Origin: Rhodobacter sp. SY28-1
Lineage (GTDB): Bacteria; Pseudomonadota; Alphaproteobacteria; Rhodobacterales; Rhodobacteraceae
DNA: 64,000 nucleotides
Direction: 5' to 3'
Assembly (NCBI RefSeq): GCF_005222785.1
Contig: NZ_STGH01000001.1
Span: 868,001 to 932,000 of the forward strand
The number at the start of each line of letters is the position of its first letter. Within the stretch, counting starts at the first letter, position 1. The position numbers were made by a program, and so were the translations under genes. Under the pieces are notes generated by a model. The model was not told where the DNA came from. It searched no databases and was given only the letters and a program-made list of their open reading frames with translations. This document shows, in pieces, positions 32,237-40,818 of this stretch.

Positions 32237-32857
32237 CTAAAGCGGGGTCCCGTCGCGCTGCACCAGAAGGACACCGTGATTGTCGTCGGCATCGTCGTCG
32301 GTGATCACCCGGGTCGAAACACCCGGCAGGCGGCCGAAGGCATCGGACAGCTTCTTGGGGTAGAAGGTCTGCGGCAGCGATTCAAATCCCGGAACCCCCC
32401 GCAGGATTGACGAAGTCGCCTGGGTGCACATCGCCTTCGGCACCGCCCCATAGGCCTTGACCCGTTGCATCACCAGTTCGGCCACCTCCGGAGAGACGTA
32501 GATCGTCTGCTCGATCGTGTTGTAGGTGATGCGGGTATGGTAATCGAGATAGAAGGCCACCGCCTTGTCGGTCATCCCGAAATGGACGTCATTCCGTTCG
32601 GGAAGCTTCGGGTGATACCAGGTTCCCGCAGGATCGAAGATCACCCGCTCGGAGCCATTGACCAGAATGGCCGAATGTGCGCCGGACCCGGTCCGCGTGT
32701 TCACCACTGTGTACAGCGTGATCGACGGCGGCTGTTCCGAAAAGTAGCGGACAGCGTCGACATGGTCCTGGGGCGCCCATTTCGGCTCGGCCCCGCAAGC
32801 GGCAAGGCCGAAGGCGAGGACAAGGCAGGACAGAAGGCGAAGCAGGCGACCCACCAC
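32237..32857 (-). CDS. Lipoprotein of unknown function
   Basis: About 206 residues. A lipoprotein signal RLLRLLSCLVLAFGLAAC ends at the lipidated Cys. The mature part has VVNTRTGSGAHSAILVNGSE and GTWYHPKLPERNDVHFG, conserved in Rhodobacteraceae but without known role. The His-containing SAILVN and a later cysteine (KAMCTQATSSIL) give it a vague cysteine-hydrolase look. The start is uncertain: GTG at 32857 or 32854, with no clear Shine-Dalgarno. It begins 11 bp after the cytochrome oxidase subunit IV stop, suggesting coupled translation. Confidence 0.7.
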   Translation of the reverse strand: MVGRLLRLLSCLVLAFGLAACGAEPKWAPQDHVDAVRYFSEQPPSITLYTVVNTRTGSGAHSAILVNGSERVIFDPAGTWYHPKLPERNDVHFGMTDKAVAFYLDYHTRITYNTIEQTIYVSPEVAELVMQRVKAYGAVPKAMCTQATSSILRGVPGFESLPQTFYPKKLSDAFGRLPGVSTRVITDDDADDNHGVLLVQRDGTPL

Positions 32858-32868
32858 GATGCAGTGGC

Positions 32869-33018
32869 TCAGGCGTTCACGAGGCCCATGAAGATCAGGA
32901 CGCCGATCGCGATGCAGGCCACCCAGATCGACATGCGGATGAAGCCCGCGAAGGTCTTCTCCTGCGCGCGGATGTCCATCGAGCCATGAACGTGGTCTGC
33001 GTTGTGATGATCGGCCAT
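32869..33018 (-). CDS. aa3-type cytochrome c oxidase subunit IV
   Basis: 49 residues with a His-rich start (MADHHNADHVHGSMD) and one transmembrane helix (MSIWVACIAIGVLIFMGLV). This is the single-helix subunit IV found in aa3 oxidases of Rhodobacter and Paracoccus. The main oxidase subunits are not in this window. GGGAAC stands 8 nt upstream of ATG 33018. It precedes the lipoprotein at 32237-32857 with 11 bp between. Confidence 0.9.
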   Translation of the reverse strand: MADHHNADHVHGSMDIRAQEKTFAGFIRMSIWVACIAIGVLIFMGLVNA

Positions 33019-33178
33019 GGTCGCGTTCCCTTGAATGCTGGTGTTTGACAGCCTGATACCGGATTCTCGGCGGGCTGTCACGGGGTCCGACTTCGGCGCG
33101 ACACATCGTCCGGTGCGTCTCGTGCGGCGGTGCCGTCTTGCCAGTCACTATCAGGAACAGCGACCGCCCCCGGTAGGA

Positions 33179-33565
33179 CTATCCGACGGAGCCGTCACCG
33201 GAATCACCCCCAAGCCAGCCTGCGTCCAACTGAAACCCGATCCGGCGCGGAGTGTCGGCTTCCTCCTCTTTCGGCACCGCGCGCAAGGTCACCGACAACT
33301 GCGTCACATGCTGGATCAGCTGCGTCTTCGCCCCGGCTTCGTCCCGGCCGTAGAAGGTGATGATGTCGGGGTCGAAATAGCCCAGGCCTTCGATCCGCAG
33401 CACGCCGGTTTCGTCCCCGGCAAACCCCATCGCGATTTCCTGCTTGGCATCCAGCTCGGCCTCGAACTGGCGGATGTAAGCCACCAGCCGGTCATGCGCC
33501 CATTCGGCGGGGCTCTTCGCTTTGGCGGGGGCCTTCTTGGCGGCAGGTTTCCTGGTAGTGGCCAT
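33179..33565 (-). CDS. DUF6173 family protein
   Basis: 128 residues. A Lys/Ala-rich N-terminal tail (KPAAKKAPAKAKS) precedes a compact domain with AIAMGFAGDETGVLRIEGLG-like sequence (actual EIAMGFAGDETGVL) and FDPDIITFYGRDEAGAKTQL. It is conserved across Rhodobacterales and unstudied. It stands alone on the minus strand between rlmN and the oxidase subunit gene. Confidence 0.75.
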   Translation of the reverse strand: MATTRKPAAKKAPAKAKSPAEWAHDRLVAYIRQFEAELDAKQEIAMGFAGDETGVLRIEGLGYFDPDIITFYGRDEAGAKTQLIQHVTQLSVTLRAVPKEEEADTPRRIGFQLDAGWLGGDSGDGSVG

Positions 33566-33625
33566 CGGCAGCGTCCTTCCTTGGGCTTTGCCCAGAGAAC
33601 CAGATATCCCGTCGCCCGCAAGGGG

Positions 33626-34801
33626 TCAGGACAGCCCCGCCTCGGCCTCGATCTGGGCTTTCGACTTCCGCGCGCGTTCGGTAGCGGACTTCAGCTGCCC
33701 GCAGGCTGCCATGATGTCCTCACCGCGCGGGGTGCGGATCGGGGTCGCATAGCCCGCGTGGTAGATGATGTCGGCAAAGGCATGGATGCGGTTGCCCGAC
33801 GACCGCTTGTAAGGCGCGCCGGGCCATTCGTTGAACGGGATCAGGTTCACCTTGGCCGGGATGCCCTCCAGCAGCTTCACCAGCCGGTGCGCGTCTTCCT
33901 TGGTGTCGTTCACCCCGTCCAGCATCACATATTCGAAGGTGATCCGCTCGCTGTTCGACAGGTTCGGATAGGCCTTCAGCGCCTCCAGAAGGGTGGCGAT
34001 GTTCCACCGCTTGTTGATCGGGACCAGGACGTCGCGGACTTCATCGGTCGTCGCATGGAAGCTGATCGCCAGCTGGCAGCCGATTTCCGTCGCGGTGCGG
34101 GCGATTTCCGGCACAACCCCGCTGGTGGACAGCGTGATCCGACGGCGGCCAAGGGCGATGCCTTCGCCGTCCATCACGATCTGCATCGCGTCGCGGACGT
34201 TCTCGAAGTTGTAGAGCGGCTCGCCCATGCCCATCAGGACGATGTTCGAAACCAGCCGCACCTCCTCTTTCGGAGCCCCCGGCACCGGCCATTCGTCCAG
34301 ATCGTCGCGGGCCATCATCACCTGGCCGACGATTTCCGCCGCCGTCAGGTTGCGGACCAGCTTCTGCGTGCCGGTGTGGCAGAAGGAGCAGGTCAGCGTG
34401 CAGCCTACCTGGGATGAGATGCACAGCGTGCCCCGGTCGGTTTCCGGGATATAGACCACCTCGACCTCATGCCCGCCCGCGATGCGGACCAGGTATTTGC
34501 GGGTGCCGTCTTCGGAAATCTGGCGGGTCACCACCTCGGGGATCTCGATGGTGAAGTTGTCGGCCAGCAGCGCGCGGTAGTCCTTGGCCAGGTTCGTCAT
34601 CAGCGCAAAGTCTCGGACGCCCCAGTGGTAGACCCATTGCCAGACCTGGCCCACGCGCATCTTGGCCTGCTTTTCGGGCGTGCCCGCGGCGATCAGGGCC
34701 TCGCGCAACGCCGCGCGGGTCAGGCCCACGATGTTGGTCTTGTCCGACGCTGGCAGCTTGCGCGAGATCGTCAGCACGTCTTGCGTGATCGGGGTGGTCA
34801 T
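33626..34801 (-). CDS. rlmN: 23S rRNA (adenine2503-C2)-methyltransferase, radical SAM
   Basis: 391 residues. The radical SAM cluster motif CxxxCxxC reads [11 protein letters not shown]. Further RlmN blocks are [29 protein letters not shown] and [11 protein letters not shown], and the second catalytic cysteine is in [12 protein letters not shown]. It methylates A2503 of 23S rRNA and A37 of some tRNAs. Start at ATG 34801. Confidence 0.96.
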   Translation of the reverse strand: MTTPITQDVLTISRKLPASDKTNIVGLTRAALREALIAAGTPEKQAKMRVGQVWQWVYHWGVRDFALMTNLAKDYRALLADNFTIEIPEVVTRQISEDGTRKYLVRIAGGHEVEVVYIPETDRGTLCISSQVGCTLTCSFCHTGTQKLVRNLTAAEIVGQVMMARDDLDEWPVPGAPKEEVRLVSNIVLMGMGEPLYNFENVRDAMQIVMDGEGIALGRRRITLSTSGVVPEIARTATEIGCQLAISFHATTDEVRDVLVPINKRWNIATLLEALKAYPNLSNSERITFEYVMLDGVNDTKEDAHRLVKLLEGIPAKVNLIPFNEWPGAPYKRSSGNRIHAFADIIYHAGYATPIRTPRGEDIMAACGQLKSATERARKSKAQIEAEAGLS

Positions 34802-34872
34802 TTGGCAGATCCTTGAGTTGGGCCTTGCGACAGGCGATCTGGATGTCGGGCGGATATAGGCGAGGTCACGCC

Positions 34873-34901
34873 AAAAGAAAAGCGCCCCGCGATGGGGGCG
34901 C
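34873..34901 (-). terminator. Rho-independent terminator of the ialB-like gene
   Basis: Read on the minus strand, GCGCCCC (34901-34895) pairs with GGGGCGC (34888-34882) and is followed by TTTTCTTTT (34881-34873). It lies 21 bp after the stop of the gene ending at 34922, before rlmN. Confidence 0.85.
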
Positions 34902-34921
34902 CCGGTGCCGTGCGGCGCCGA

Positions 34922-35440
34922 TTACTGGCAGCGCTTCTCGGCGTCTTCCATCGCGGCGGTGAACCCACGCAGGCTGAAGGTGTCGACCGTCTGCGTCCCC
35001 TTGCCCGACCGCGCCGTCAGGGTAGCGGTGGTGCCTGCCTTCAGCGCTGCGAGAAGCTTGGAATCCTCTTCCGCACTGCCCGGCCAGGCCCATTCGCCGT
35101 CGGTGAACAGCTGATAGCTCGTGCCGTCCACGCTGACATCGACGGTCGAGCCGCCGGCGAAGGGATAGCCGCCGGTAAAGCTGATCTCACCCGGTTTGCC
35201 GGGGCGGAAGGTCACGAACAACAGGATGTCACCGCGCCGCACCGAAACCGGCTGGCCGTCGCGGGTGTTCACGGTTTCCTTGGGCTTCGAGACACCCCAG
35301 CACTCCTTGGGGCTTTCCTCGGTGAAGACGTTCCAGTCAGTCATCGTCGCGACGCGATTGGTCGATTCCTGAGCCTGGGCCGCAGCCCCGGCAAGCGAGA
35401 TCGCGGCGATTGCAAGCGTGCGACCGAAAAGGGATGTCAT
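34922..35440 (-). CDS. Invasion-associated locus B (IalB) family periplasmic protein
   Basis: 172 residues. Signal peptide MTSLFGRTLAIAAISLAGAAAQA. The mature part has the IalB pattern: WNVFTEESPKECWGVS with Cys, GDILLFVTFRPGKPGEISF, and the C-terminal FSLRGFTAAMEDAEKRCQ with the second Cys for a disulfide. The molecular role in free-living species is not known. A strong terminator follows. Its start is divergent from the asparaginase gene, with 167 bp between. Confidence 0.88.
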   Translation of the reverse strand: MTSLFGRTLAIAAISLAGAAAQAQESTNRVATMTDWNVFTEESPKECWGVSKPKETVNTRDGQPVSVRRGDILLFVTFRPGKPGEISFTGGYPFAGGSTVDVSVDGTSYQLFTDGEWAWPGSAEEDSKLLAALKAGTTATLTARSGKGTQTVDTFSLRGFTAAMEDAEKRCQ

Positions 35441-35607
35441 GGTTGACGCAGCCTCCAAGCTGTCTTCGTGCCTCGCCGTCCCGGCCTGCCTGTGTGGCCC
35501 TTTTGACTGGCGCGGCGCCGTTCTACCCGATATTGCAGCCATAATCAAAAGCGCCCGGCGACGAAAGCCCTGTGGGCGACAATTCGCGCATATGTGACGG
35601 AGGATCA

Positions 35608-36615
35608 ATGGCTAGCATCAGTCAAGGTGCGGTTCCCATGCTGGAAGTCTGGCGTGGCGGACTGCTGGAATGTGTCCATCAGGGCCATGCGGTGATCTGC
35701 GATGCCAAGGGCGTTGTTGCGGCTTGGGGCAACCCCAATGCGGTGATCTTCCCGCGCTCCTCGGCCAAGATGATCCAGGCGCTGCCGCTGCTGGAAACCG
35801 GTGCCGCCGCCGCTCGAGGGCTGTCGAGCCAGCACCTTGCCCTTGCCTGCGCCAGCCACAGGGGCGCGCATGTCCATGTCGAACTGGCGGGGCGCTGGAT
35901 TTCCGACCTGGGCCTGAAGGAGTCCGACCTGCGCTGCGGCGCGCACGAACCCGGCGACAAGACCGAACGCGACCGCCTAATCGAGACACACGAAAGACCC
36001 TGCCAGCTGCATAACAACTGCTCGGGCAAGCATTCCGGCTTCCTGACCGTGACCCAGCACCTGAAGGCTGGACCGGAGTATGTCGAAATCGACCACCCTC
36101 TGCAAAAGGCGATCCGCGCCGCCACCGAAGAGGTCATTGATGAGTCCGTGGCCGGCTGGGGCGTCGACGGCTGCTCGGCCCCGAACTTCGCGATGACCGT
36201 CGGCGCGATGGCCCGCGGCATGGCGAAATTTGCCACCGCCCGCGAAGGCCACGGCGCGCGTGAAGATGCGATGTTCACACTTGCCCGGGCGATGGCCGCC
36301 CATCCGCACCTCGTCTCGGGCGAGGGTGAGACCTGCACCGAACTGATGCGCGCGATGGGCGGCAAGGTCGCGATCAAGGGCGGGGCCGAGGCGTTCTATG
36401 TCGCCATCGTTCCGGAAAAGGGCCTTGGCATCGCGCTGAAGATCGTCGACGGCGGCTACCGCGGGGCCGAGGCGGCCATTGCGGCGCTGCTGTCGAAAAT
36501 CGGCGTCCTTGATCCCGCGCATCCGGCGGCGGTCAAGCGCATGGCCGGAGTCCAGCGCAACTGGCGCGGACTGGAGACCGGGTTCTACCGCCTGGCCCAG
36601 GGCTTTCCCGGTTGA
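35608..36615 (+). CDS. L-asparaginase, Rhizobium etli type II (AnsA-like)
   Basis: 335 residues. NNCSGKHSGFLTV (about residues 133-145) and GVDGCSAPNFAMTVGAMARG are hallmarks of the R. etli-type asparaginases (PF06089), which convert asparagine to aspartate and ammonia and are unrelated to the E. coli enzymes. GGAGG stands 5 nt before ATG 35608; an in-frame start 12 codons upstream is less well placed. Confidence 0.9.
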   Translation: MASISQGAVPMLEVWRGGLLECVHQGHAVICDAKGVVAAWGNPNAVIFPRSSAKMIQALPLLETGAAAARGLSSQHLALACASHRGAHVHVELAGRWISDLGLKESDLRCGAHEPGDKTERDRLIETHERPCQLHNNCSGKHSGFLTVTQHLKAGPEYVEIDHPLQKAIRAATEEVIDESVAGWGVDGCSAPNFAMTVGAMARGMAKFATAREGHGAREDAMFTLARAMAAHPHLVSGEGETCTELMRAMGGKVAIKGGAEAFYVAIVPEKGLGIALKIVDGGYRGAEAAIAALLSKIGVLDPAHPAAVKRMAGVQRNWRGLETGFYRLAQGFPG

Positions 36616-36645
36616 TTTTGGGGGGCAGGTGCGTAAGCTTTGGCC

Positions 36646-36990
36646 ATGAACGCCGAGGCGCCGATCCCCTTTCCGCAGGCCGACCGCATCGCGGATGAGG
36701 TCAGTTTTGACCGGAAAGAGCTGAACCAGATCCTGCGCGTCTATGGCCGCATGGTCGCCGCCGGGGAATGGCGCGACTATGCCATCGCCGCGATGCGCGA
36801 CCTTGCAGTCTTCGCCGTCTTCCGGCGCACCGCGGAAACGCCACTGTACCGGATCGAGAAACGCCCGAAGCTGCGGGCGCGTCAGGGTCTTTATGCTGTG
36901 GTCGGCATGGACGGCCGCGTCCTGCGCCGGGGCCATGACCTTGACCAGGTGCTGAAGGTGCTGGAACGCCGCCTGATCGGTCCGGTCTGA
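36646..36990 (+). CDS. DUF2794 domain-containing protein
   Basis: 114 residues. FDRKELNQILRVYGRMVAAG and WRDYAIAAMRDLAVFAVFRR are the core of DUF2794, a small cytoplasmic alphaproteobacterial family of unknown function. ATG 36646 is used; a TTG two codons before is possible. It follows the asparaginase gene by 30 bp, so may be co-transcribed. Confidence 0.85.
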   Translation: MNAEAPIPFPQADRIADEVSFDRKELNQILRVYGRMVAAGEWRDYAIAAMRDLAVFAVFRRTAETPLYRIEKRPKLRARQGLYAVVGMDGRVLRRGHDLDQVLKVLERRLIGPV

Positions 36991-37012
36991 CCGACCCTTT
37001 CGAACGGGCGCC

Positions 37013-37828
37013 CTAAAGCCGCTGCCGGGTCTGCACCAGCCCGCCACCCCCGGCCGAGATTCGGGCAACCGCCTCCTTCATGCCCTCGTAGGACACCGAC
37101 ATCGTGTGTCCATTGGCATGGATCATCCGGTCGCGGTCGACGACCATGGCGACATGCCCCTTCCAGAAGATCAGGTCGCCGCGCTTCATCGGCTCGTTGG
37201 CGGCGATCTGGCGACCCAGGGACATCTGCATGTCACTGTCGCCCGGGCACGGCAGGCCGCAGGCCTGCAGCGCCAGTTGCACAAGGCCGGAACAATCCAG
37301 CCCGAACCGCGAATTTCCGCCCCAGAGGTAAGGCGTGCCCAGCAGGCTTTCGGCCACCGCCACCGGATCGCTGGCCCAATCGCCAAGCGCGCGCAGATGG
37401 CGCAGCGGCACAAAGCCGTGCGGCGTGTTGGCCCAGGCGCCCCAGGACCCGACCACCGTCAGCCGCGAGCCCAGGCTCAGCGCCATCCGCTCGGGCGCCT
37501 GGACCTGCGGCTCGGAATAGAGATGCGTCCCCGGCGATGCGACCCAGTGCGTCGGTGCCGGGCCCTGTCCCAGATCGCTTTCCGCCACCCAGCCGCAATA
37601 GCCGTCCTTGGCCGCCATGACGAAGGCATGCCCCCGGTCGCGGTCGATCACCGTGACCGCCTCGCCCAGCAGAAGCTGACGGTCGCGCGGCCCGCCGGGG
37701 CTGTCGCACAGGTTCGCGACCGGCACCGTCACCTGGGCCTGCAATCCTTCGGTCAGCGTCGCATTGACCACGCCCGACAGCGAGACATGCGCCACCCGCC
37801 CGGAATATGGTGTCAGCCTTCTGTCCAT
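37013..37828 (-). CDS. NlpC/P60 family peptidoglycan endopeptidase with bacterial SH3 domains
   Basis: 271 residues. Two SH3-like regions (about 30-90 and 95-145) precede a C-terminal NlpC/P60 domain with Cys179 (RFGLDCSGLVQLAL), His225 (WKGHVAMVVD) and His237 (MIHANG). It should cut between D-Glu and diaminopimelate or similar bonds in murein peptides. There is no signal peptide, so it probably works on recycled cytoplasmic muropeptides, as the DUF-type YkfC relatives do. The preceding M17 aminopeptidase gene, 72 bp upstream on the same strand, fits peptide recycling. ATG 37828 has GAGGAG upstream. Confidence 0.88.
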   Translation of the reverse strand: MDRRLTPYSGRVAHVSLSGVVNATLTEGLQAQVTVPVANLCDSPGGPRDRQLLLGEAVTVIDRDRGHAFVMAAKDGYCGWVAESDLGQGPAPTHWVASPGTHLYSEPQVQAPERMALSLGSRLTVVGSWGAWANTPHGFVPLRHLRALGDWASDPVAVAESLLGTPYLWGGNSRFGLDCSGLVQLALQACGLPCPGDSDMQMSLGRQIAANEPMKRGDLIFWKGHVAMVVDRDRMIHANGHTMSVSYEGMKEAVARISAGGGGLVQTRQRL

Positions 37829-37900
37829 CACACGCTCCTCAACTCGTCCTGTCACGTCGCACTGGTCACCGGGTCACTGTCGCCCCCGAACGGCAGGGGT

Positions 37901-39301
37901 TCAAAGCTGCATCATCTCCGCCAAACCCTCAAGCAGGGCGCGGGCACCCTGTCCCACCCCGCCTTTCGGCCGCGCGGGCTGGTCGGTCGGGGTGTGGCCA
38001 TAGATGTCGAAATGAATATAGCGCGGTCCCTCGACAAAGCGGCGCAGGAACAGGGCGGCCGTGATCGACCCGGCAAAGCCGAAGCCCGGCGCGTTGTCGA
38101 GATCGGCAATCCCCGGCTCAATGACGCTTTCGTAAGGATCGTGGAACGGCATCCGCCAGACCGGATCGAATCCCGCCTTCGCCCCTGTCTCCAGCGCCGC
38201 CGCCAGCCCGGGATCGTCGGTGTAGTAGGGCGCAAGGTCCGGCCCCACGGCCACCCGGGCAGCGCCCGTCAAGGTCGCCATGCTGACCAGCACATCCGGT
38301 GCCGCTTCGCAGGCGTGGGCCAGCGCATCGGCCAGCACCAGCCGCCCCTCGGCGTCGGTATCGTTCACCTCGACCGTCAGGCCCTTGCGGCTGGTCAGGA
38401 TGTCCTTGGGCTTGATCGCGTTGCCCGCCACAAGGTTTTCCACCGCCGGGACCAGCACGCGCAGCTGCACCGGCAGCCCCAGCGCCATGACCATCCGCGC
38501 CAGACCCAGGACCGTGGCCGCCCCGCCCATGTCCTTCTTCATCAGGTTCATGCCGGACGAGGGCTTCAGGTTCAGCCCGCCGGTGTCGAAACAGACCCCC
38601 TTGCCGACCAGCGTCAGCCTTGGCCCCGCGGTGCCCCACCGCAGGTCCAGAAGCCGCGGCGCGCGCGGACTGGCCCGACCAACCGCATGGATCATCGGGA
38701 AGTTTCGCGCCAGAAGGTCCTCGCCGCGGATCGCGTCGAAGCTGGCCCCGAACTCGGTCGCAAGCGCCGCCATCGCCGCTTCCAGCTCGGCCGGGCCCAT
38801 ATCCTCGGCCGGGGTGTTGATCAGGTCGCGGGTCAGCGCCTCACCCTCGGCCATCGCGATCAGCCGCGCGGGGTTCACGCCCTCGGGGCAGACCAGCCGG
38901 GGCCGCGCCGCGGGCTTGCGGCCCGGCCGATAGCGGTCAAAGCGATAGCCCGACAAAAGCCAGGCGAGCGCCGCCTCGGTCTTCTCCAGCCCGTCCAGCG
39001 TGCCCGACAGCTGCCAGTCCCCCGACGGAAGCCCTGCCACCGCCTTGGCCAGCCCGAACCTCAGCCTGCGCCGTGCCGCTGCCGTGCCGTAACCCGCCAC
39101 CGCGCCCGCGACGCTGCCGTCTGCGGCAGGCAGCAGACGCACCTCGCCCAGACCGGCCTCGAACCCGGAGGCCTGCAGCCATCCGGCCCAAGGCGCGCCC
39201 GGTCCGTTCAGGAACAGGGGCAGGTCTTCCGGGCGCAGGACATGCAGGGGCTTGGCGGCAGGCGACGGATCGGCAAAGGCAAAGGTCACGCGACGGGACA
39301 T
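37901..39301 (-). CDS. Leucyl aminopeptidase family protein (M17)
   Basis: 466 residues. The M17 signature NDTDAEGRLVLADAL and the metal ligands in LVGKGVCFDTGGLNLKP and KKDMGGAA are all present. The enzyme is a di-metal aminopeptidase acting on N-terminal residues of peptides. The N-terminal domain is shorter and more diverged than PepA. The ATG at 39301 gives the usual start MSRRVTFAFADPS. It forms an operon with the NlpC/P60 gene. Confidence 0.93.
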   Translation of the reverse strand: MSRRVTFAFADPSPAAKPLHVLRPEDLPLFLNGPGAPWAGWLQASGFEAGLGEVRLLPAADGSVAGAVAGYGTAAARRRLRFGLAKAVAGLPSGDWQLSGTLDGLEKTEAALAWLLSGYRFDRYRPGRKPAARPRLVCPEGVNPARLIAMAEGEALTRDLINTPAEDMGPAELEAAMAALATEFGASFDAIRGEDLLARNFPMIHAVGRASPRAPRLLDLRWGTAGPRLTLVGKGVCFDTGGLNLKPSSGMNLMKKDMGGAATVLGLARMVMALGLPVQLRVLVPAVENLVAGNAIKPKDILTSRKGLTVEVNDTDAEGRLVLADALAHACEAAPDVLVSMATLTGAARVAVGPDLAPYYTDDPGLAAALETGAKAGFDPVWRMPFHDPYESVIEPGIADLDNAPGFGFAGSITAALFLRRFVEGPRYIHFDIYGHTPTDQPARPKGGVGQGARALLEGLAEMMQL

Positions 39302-39584
39302 CCTTGGAAAGGTCTGAACGCAGTTCCCATCAGATGCCGCGGTTCCCGACCGGAAATCAAGCATTTGCGCGGGATTGCAGCCGAATCCCGAACAAAGTTC
39401 TGCAAAACCACCCCAAGCCATCCGCACTGTCGCATGCCAGGAAATGCAGGCCTTGGCAGGCGATTGCGCCCGGCTTGCGCCATTCAACCGGACATTGTGC
39501 GACTCGCCCCGGATGCCCGCGCACGCTTCACCGGCCCGCCTGCATGCCGTCCGATATCTGGCGCGGACCTTTGCCTGGGCCCGG
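39302..39584. other. Intergenic region, no feature seen
   Basis: 283 bp upstream of the aminopeptidase gene and downstream of the small hypothetical gene, both on the minus strand. No convincing promoter, hairpin with U-tract, or reading frame was found. Confidence 0.4.
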
Positions 39585-39974
39585 CTACCTGAACTGATCG
39601 GCGGGCTCTGCCTCGATGACCAAAGACCGCTCGGCCACCCGCATCAGCCGGGCCCAGACCGCGGAAAATGCCGTGCTGTCGGCGCGTTCCAGACAGGTCT
39701 TCGCATCGCCCGCCACTGTGGCAAGGCTGGACAGCCCCAGGTCCCCGGCCAGCCGCGTCAGCCTGCCCAACTGCCGCGCCAGATCGCGCAACTCCTGCGA
39801 TCGGACCTTCTCGGCAATCCCCGCCATCGTCAGCGCCAGTTCGCCCAAGGCCCGCGTCACCATCTGTTCGGCCACCGGCGCCCCAAGATTGCGGTAGATC
39901 ACCGCGATCGCCTCGACATCCTGACGCACGACTTCGCGCGGCCTGAGAGTGGAAACCTCCCCCATCGCATACAC
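39585..39974 (-). CDS. Hypothetical helical protein
   Basis: 129 residues, predicted mostly alpha-helical and cytoplasmic (VTRALGELALTMAGIAEKV, LRDLARQLGRLTRLAGDLG). The length and helical pattern recall an Hpt-like four-helix bundle, but the expected phospho-histidine motif is missing. The start is ATG 39974 or 39965. It is divergent from the carbonic anhydrase gene. No function proposed. Confidence 0.65.
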   Translation of the reverse strand: MYAMGEVSTLRPREVVRQDVEAIAVIYRNLGAPVAEQMVTRALGELALTMAGIAEKVRSQELRDLARQLGRLTRLAGDLGLSSLATVAGDAKTCLERADSTAFSAVWARLMRVAERSLVIEAEPADQFR

Positions 39975-40115
39975 CCAAAATCAAACACACCCGAAACCAG
40001 ACTGCGCGACCATGCTGAAGAATTGGTTGCGCCGCGCCTATTGGCGCCGGATTTTGCCTCTCGAATTTTCCGCAAATGCAGCATAGGCAGGGACACCCAG
40101 CAAGGACGCTCGCGC

Positions 40116-40763
40116 ATGACCCCTATCCGCCCGCTCCCCACCTATCTGGTCCAGCGCTTCCACGGCTGGCGCGCCACGACCTATCAGGACAACCGCGCCT
40201 GGTATCGCCGTCTGGCCGAAAGCGGCCAGCATCCCCGGGCGATGGTGATCTCGTGCTGCGACAGCCGGGTGCATGTCACCTCGATCTTCGGGGCGGACGA
40301 GGGGGAATTCTTCATCCACCGCAACGTCGCGAACCTGGTTCCGCCCTACAACCCGGATGGTGAATACCACGGCACCTCGGCCGCGGTGGAATATGCGGTG
40401 ACCAGCCTTGGCGTCGCGCATATCGTCGTCCTCGGCCATTCCAACTGCGGTGGGGTCAAGGGTTGCCACGACATGTGCCGTGGCCATGCCCCGGCGCTTG
40501 AGGAGAAGACCAGCTTCGTCGGGCGCTGGATGGACATCCTGCGTCCCGGCTTCGACAAGGTCGCCCACCTGCCGGAAGCCGAGATCCTTCAGGCGCTGGA
40601 AAAGCAGGCGGTGCTGACCAGTCTGGAGAACCTGATGACCTTCCCCTTCGTCAAGGCCGCCGTGGAAGACGACCGCCTGACCCTGCACGGGCTCTGGAAC
40701 GACACCGGGGAAGGCGGGCTGGAAACCTACGACCCGCAGCGTGGCGGGTTCGTTCCGGTCTGA
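40116..40763 (+). CDS. Beta-class carbonic anhydrase
   Basis: 215 residues. Zinc ligands are Cys47 (ISCCDSRV, with Asp49 and Arg51 as the catalytic pair), His108 and Cys111 (VLGHSNCGGV). It interconverts CO2 and bicarbonate in the cytoplasm. The ATG at 40116 has AAGGA 9 nt upstream; a far longer in-frame extension upstream is Pro/Arg-rich and antisense to other genes, so rejected. A terminator follows at 40771. Confidence 0.95.
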   Translation: MTPIRPLPTYLVQRFHGWRATTYQDNRAWYRRLAESGQHPRAMVISCCDSRVHVTSIFGADEGEFFIHRNVANLVPPYNPDGEYHGTSAAVEYAVTSLGVAHIVVLGHSNCGGVKGCHDMCRGHAPALEEKTSFVGRWMDILRPGFDKVAHLPEAEILQALEKQAVLTSLENLMTFPFVKAAVEDDRLTLHGLWNDTGEGGLETYDPQRGGFVPV

Positions 40764-40770
40764 AACGACA

Positions 40771-40807
40771 AAGGCCCGGCGGATCGCTCCACCGGGCCCT
40801 ATCTTTA
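40771..40807. terminator. Bidirectional Rho-independent terminator
   Basis: GGCCCGG (40773-40779) pairs with CCGGGCC (40792-40798), extended by GG/CC, with A-rich sequence on the left and CTATCTTT on the right. It lies between the convergent carbonic anhydrase and coxM genes, 8 bp after the first stop and 12 bp from the second, so it serves both. Confidence 0.75.
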
Positions 40808-40818
40808 CCGAAGCCGGG

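Noticed and set aside
35503-35545. Sigma70 promoter for the asparaginase gene (TTGACT with GATATT or CATAAT)
   Set aside because: Spacings of 20 and 31 bp are outside the workable range.
37106-39592. Open frame of 828 codons on the plus strand antisense to the NlpC/P60 and aminopeptidase genes
   Set aside because: No recognisable domain, His/Arg/Gln/Pro-rich composition, and both minus-strand genes have intact catalytic motifs.
40034-40047. Inverted repeat GCGCC-TATT-GGCGC upstream of the carbonic anhydrase
   Set aside because: Only 5-bp arms of pure GC, expected by chance at this base composition.
39375-40115. Long N-terminal extension of the carbonic anhydrase
   Set aside because: Antisense to the 39585-39974 gene, Pro/Arg-rich, and beta-carbonic anhydrases of this type begin near MTPIRPLPTYL at 40116.
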